Assembly: GCA_945877905.1 (NCBI GenBank)
Contig: CAMDUT010000003.1
Location: forward strand, 1-43,713
Source of the DNA: Phycisphaera mikurensis NBRC 102666
Lineage (GTDB): Bacteria > Planctomycetota > Phycisphaerae > Phycisphaerales > SM1A02
Direction of reading: 5' to 3'
Length of the DNA stretch: 43,713 nucleotides
The translations under genes and the position numbers were made by a program. The notes under the pieces were generated by a model that was not told the origin of the DNA, made no database searches, and saw only the letters and a list, made by a program, of their open reading frames with translations. Below, piece after piece: positions 42,173-43,713 of this stretch. Every line of letters starts with the position of its first letter. Positions within the stretch are counted from its first letter, which is position 1.

Positions 42173-43713
42173 GCGCGCTCGCGCCGATGGCCGCGGTCGC
42201 GCGGCGCGAGTGGCGCGTGCTCGTCGGGTCCGCGCTCGGCTGGAGCGTGATGGCCGCGATGGCCGCGCTCGCCGGCACCGTCTTCGCCGTGGCCGTGCTG
42301 CGCCCGGGCGCGCCGGCCACGCTGCGCGGCACGTTCATCGCGCTCGGGTGGGCAGTGATGCTGGTGGCCCCCGCGCTCTCGATGCGCACCATCGTCGACG
42401 AGCGCCGCAGCGGGAACTGGGCGCTGCTCGCGGCGTCGCCCGCGGGGTTCGCGTCGATCGTCGCGGGGAAGTTCCTGGCGGCCTTCGCGCTGATGGCCAT
42501 CGCCGTCGTCGTGCCGGTCGCGGCGCAGGTCGCCGCGCTCGAGTGGGTGTCGAGGCCGGACCTCCTCGAGGCCGCCACCGGCACCGCGGGGCTCCTCCTC
42601 GCGGGCGCCGCGTACCTGGCGTCCGGCATCCTGATGTCGGCGCTGGTGATGAACCAGGTGGCGGCGTACCTCTTCACCGCGTTCCTCTGGATCACCTGGC
42701 TCGCGCTCGCGCGCAGCCTTCCCGCCTTGCTTCCCGCGCAGGCCGCGGACGCGGCGTTCGCGCTTGACCCTCTTCGCCGGCTCGACGACTTCACGATCGG
42801 CATCCTGGACACCGGGAACGTCGCGTTCTTCGCCGCGTGCGTCGCGTGGTTCCTGGGCGCGGCCGTGGTGGCCTCGGGGCGCGCGTCGCTGCCCGCCGCT
42901 CGGGCGCGCCCCGCGCGCGTGGCCGCGGGGCTCGCGCTCGGGCTCGTCGCGTGCGTCGCCGGCGTCGCCGCGCTCGACTCGCCCGCCGCGCGCCGCACGG
43001 TCGACATGACCAAGTCGCGCGCGTACACGCTCTCGGAACCAACGCGCGGGCTTCTCGCCTCGCTGGGCGGCGAGTGGCGGATGGCGGTCGTGCTCTCCTC
43101 CCCCGCGCCCGCGGTCGCGCGGCAGGTGGACGAGGTGCTCGCGCGCTTCGCCGAGCAGCCAATGCGCGACGGGCGCGTCCGCGCCGAGCGCGTCGACCCC
43201 GCCGACCCTCGGGACGCCGCGAGGTACGAGGCCGTGCTCGAGGCCATCCACGCACGGGACGCGGCGGCCCTTGCGCGCCACGACGAGGCGATCCGCGCGG
43301 GCCGTTCCGCGTTCGCCCGGCTGGCGGCGATGGCGGCGGCGCAGGCGCCGCTCGTCGAGGACCTGGTGACGATGCTCCCGCCGGGCGACCCGTCGCGCGC
43401 GGGGCTCGACGCGCTCCGCGGGGGTTTCGCGCAGCTGGTCGCGCAGAAGCGTGCCTTCGACCGCTCGATCGACTCGCTCCGGACCGCAAGCGACGCCCGC
43501 CCGTTCCCCGAGGAGGCGCGCGCGGCCGCGGCGCTCGGCGCGAACCTCAAGCACTGGGGCGAGGAGCTCGCGGCGTCGTCGCGCACGCTCGGCGAGCGCG
43601 CGGCCGATCCGTCGACGCCGCCTGCGCTCGCGGCGTGGCTTGCCGACGCGCCCGCGTCGTTCGCGGCCATGGCGCGCGAGCTGCGCGCCGCGCAGGATGC
43701 GCTCGACCGGCTG
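42169..43713 (+). CDS. ABC-2 permease fused to a GldG-like extracytoplasmic domain (cut by window edge)
   Basis: The frame opens with GTG at 42169, overlapping the ATPase stop, and stays open to the window end (515 codons). Residues about 1-260 are an ABC-2/GldF-like permease with about six helices; MRTIVDERRSGNWALLAASP is the typical cytoplasmic elbow. After a seventh helix (ARVAAGLALGLVACVAGVAA) comes DMTKSRAYTLSEPTRGLL, the hallmark entry of GldG/DUF4350-type domains. A mostly helical, probably extracytoplasmic region follows (ARFAEQPMRDGRVRAERVDP, then long Ala-rich helices). So GldF and GldG are one polypeptide. The cargo is unknown. Confidence 0.85.
   Translation, partial: MSALAPMAAVARREWRVLVGSALGWSVMAAMAALAGTVFAVAVLRPGAPATLRGTFIALGWAVMLVAPALSMRTIVDERRSGNWALLAASPAGFASIVAGKFLAAFALMAIAVVVPVAAQVAALEWVSRPDLLEAATGTAGLLLAGAAYLASGILMSALVMNQVAAYLFTAFLWITWLALARSLPALLPAQAADAAFALDPLRRLDDFTIGILDTGNVAFFAACVAWFLGAAVVASGRASLPAARARPARVAAGLALGLVACVAGVAALDSPAARRTVDMTKSRAYTLSEPTRGLLASLGGEWRMAVVLSSPAPAVARQVDEVLARFAEQPMRDGRVRAERVDPADPRDAARYEAVLEAIHARDAAALARHDEAIRAGRSAFARLAAMAAAQAPLVEDLVTMLPPGDPSRAGLDALRGGFAQLVAQKRAFDRSIDSLRTASDARPFPEEARAAAALGANLKHWGEELAASSRTLGERAADPSTPPALAAWLADAPASFAAMARELRAAQDALDRL

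Overview
The window is GC-rich bacterial chromosome (I judge roughly 70 % GC by eye) with about 33 protein genes, no rRNA or tRNA that I can see, and no phage or insertion-sequence genes. A planctomycete of the Phycisphaerae type is the best guess. The main clue is the secreted deiminase at 9785-12037, which ends in a dockerin-like double repeat of the GDFDxxGxVDGADLGxLLxNWG kind common in that group. The YYCC/GPW-motif Tyr-Gly-rich secreted protein, the small lipoproteins and the GldA/F/G-type ABC exporter fit that guess. This assignment is inference.

Layout. 1-5402: edge of a membrane-anchored repeat protein; divergent Gfo/Idh/MocA oxidoreductase; small membrane protein; hisS; convergent DUF456 membrane protein with a LigD-type 3'-phosphoesterase. 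5464-9015: TPR lipoprotein, ArsR-HTH/methyltransferase regulator (SahR-like), small lipoprotein, and ahcY with an inverted repeat over its start region. 9030-13944: toxin-antitoxin-like nucleotidyltransferase pair, dockerin-tailed peptidyl-arginine/agmatine deiminase homologue, LOG-family protein, NAD-dependent epimerase. 14027-16564: clpC. 16889-22259: secreted zincin, SAM methyltransferase, polyprenyl diphosphate synthase, double thioredoxin-fold protein, panC. 22408-26797: iscS-iscU-iscA and an S9 oligopeptidase lipoprotein. 26801-30922: degenerate REC-GGDEF protein with an intact EAL domain, TauE/SafE permease, comM. 30986-36366: Tyr/Gly-rich repeat protein and bifunctional putA. 36412-43713: glycosyltransferase, small unknown protein, prmC, PAS-GAF-REC signalling protein, GldA-type ATPase and a GldF-GldG-like fusion that leaves the window.

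How genes are read. The most striking global pattern is a TANNNT hexamer ending 6-12 nt before the start codon of about half of the genes. This would make their mRNAs leaderless or nearly so. Another set (clpC, ahcY, iscA, the DUF456 gene, the TPR lipoprotein) has a clear Shine-Dalgarno sequence. Several divergent gene pairs share one short AT-rich island that reads as a -10 box on both strands.

Functional links that can be argued: the SahR-like regulator with ahcY (methyl cycle); iscS/U/A (Fe-S assembly); the ATPase with the permease-GldG fusion (ABC export); the phosphoesterase with the DUF456 gene (ATGA overlap); and the two-gene nucleotidyltransferase module. The rest is a mosaic of single-gene units with their own promoters and hairpin terminators.
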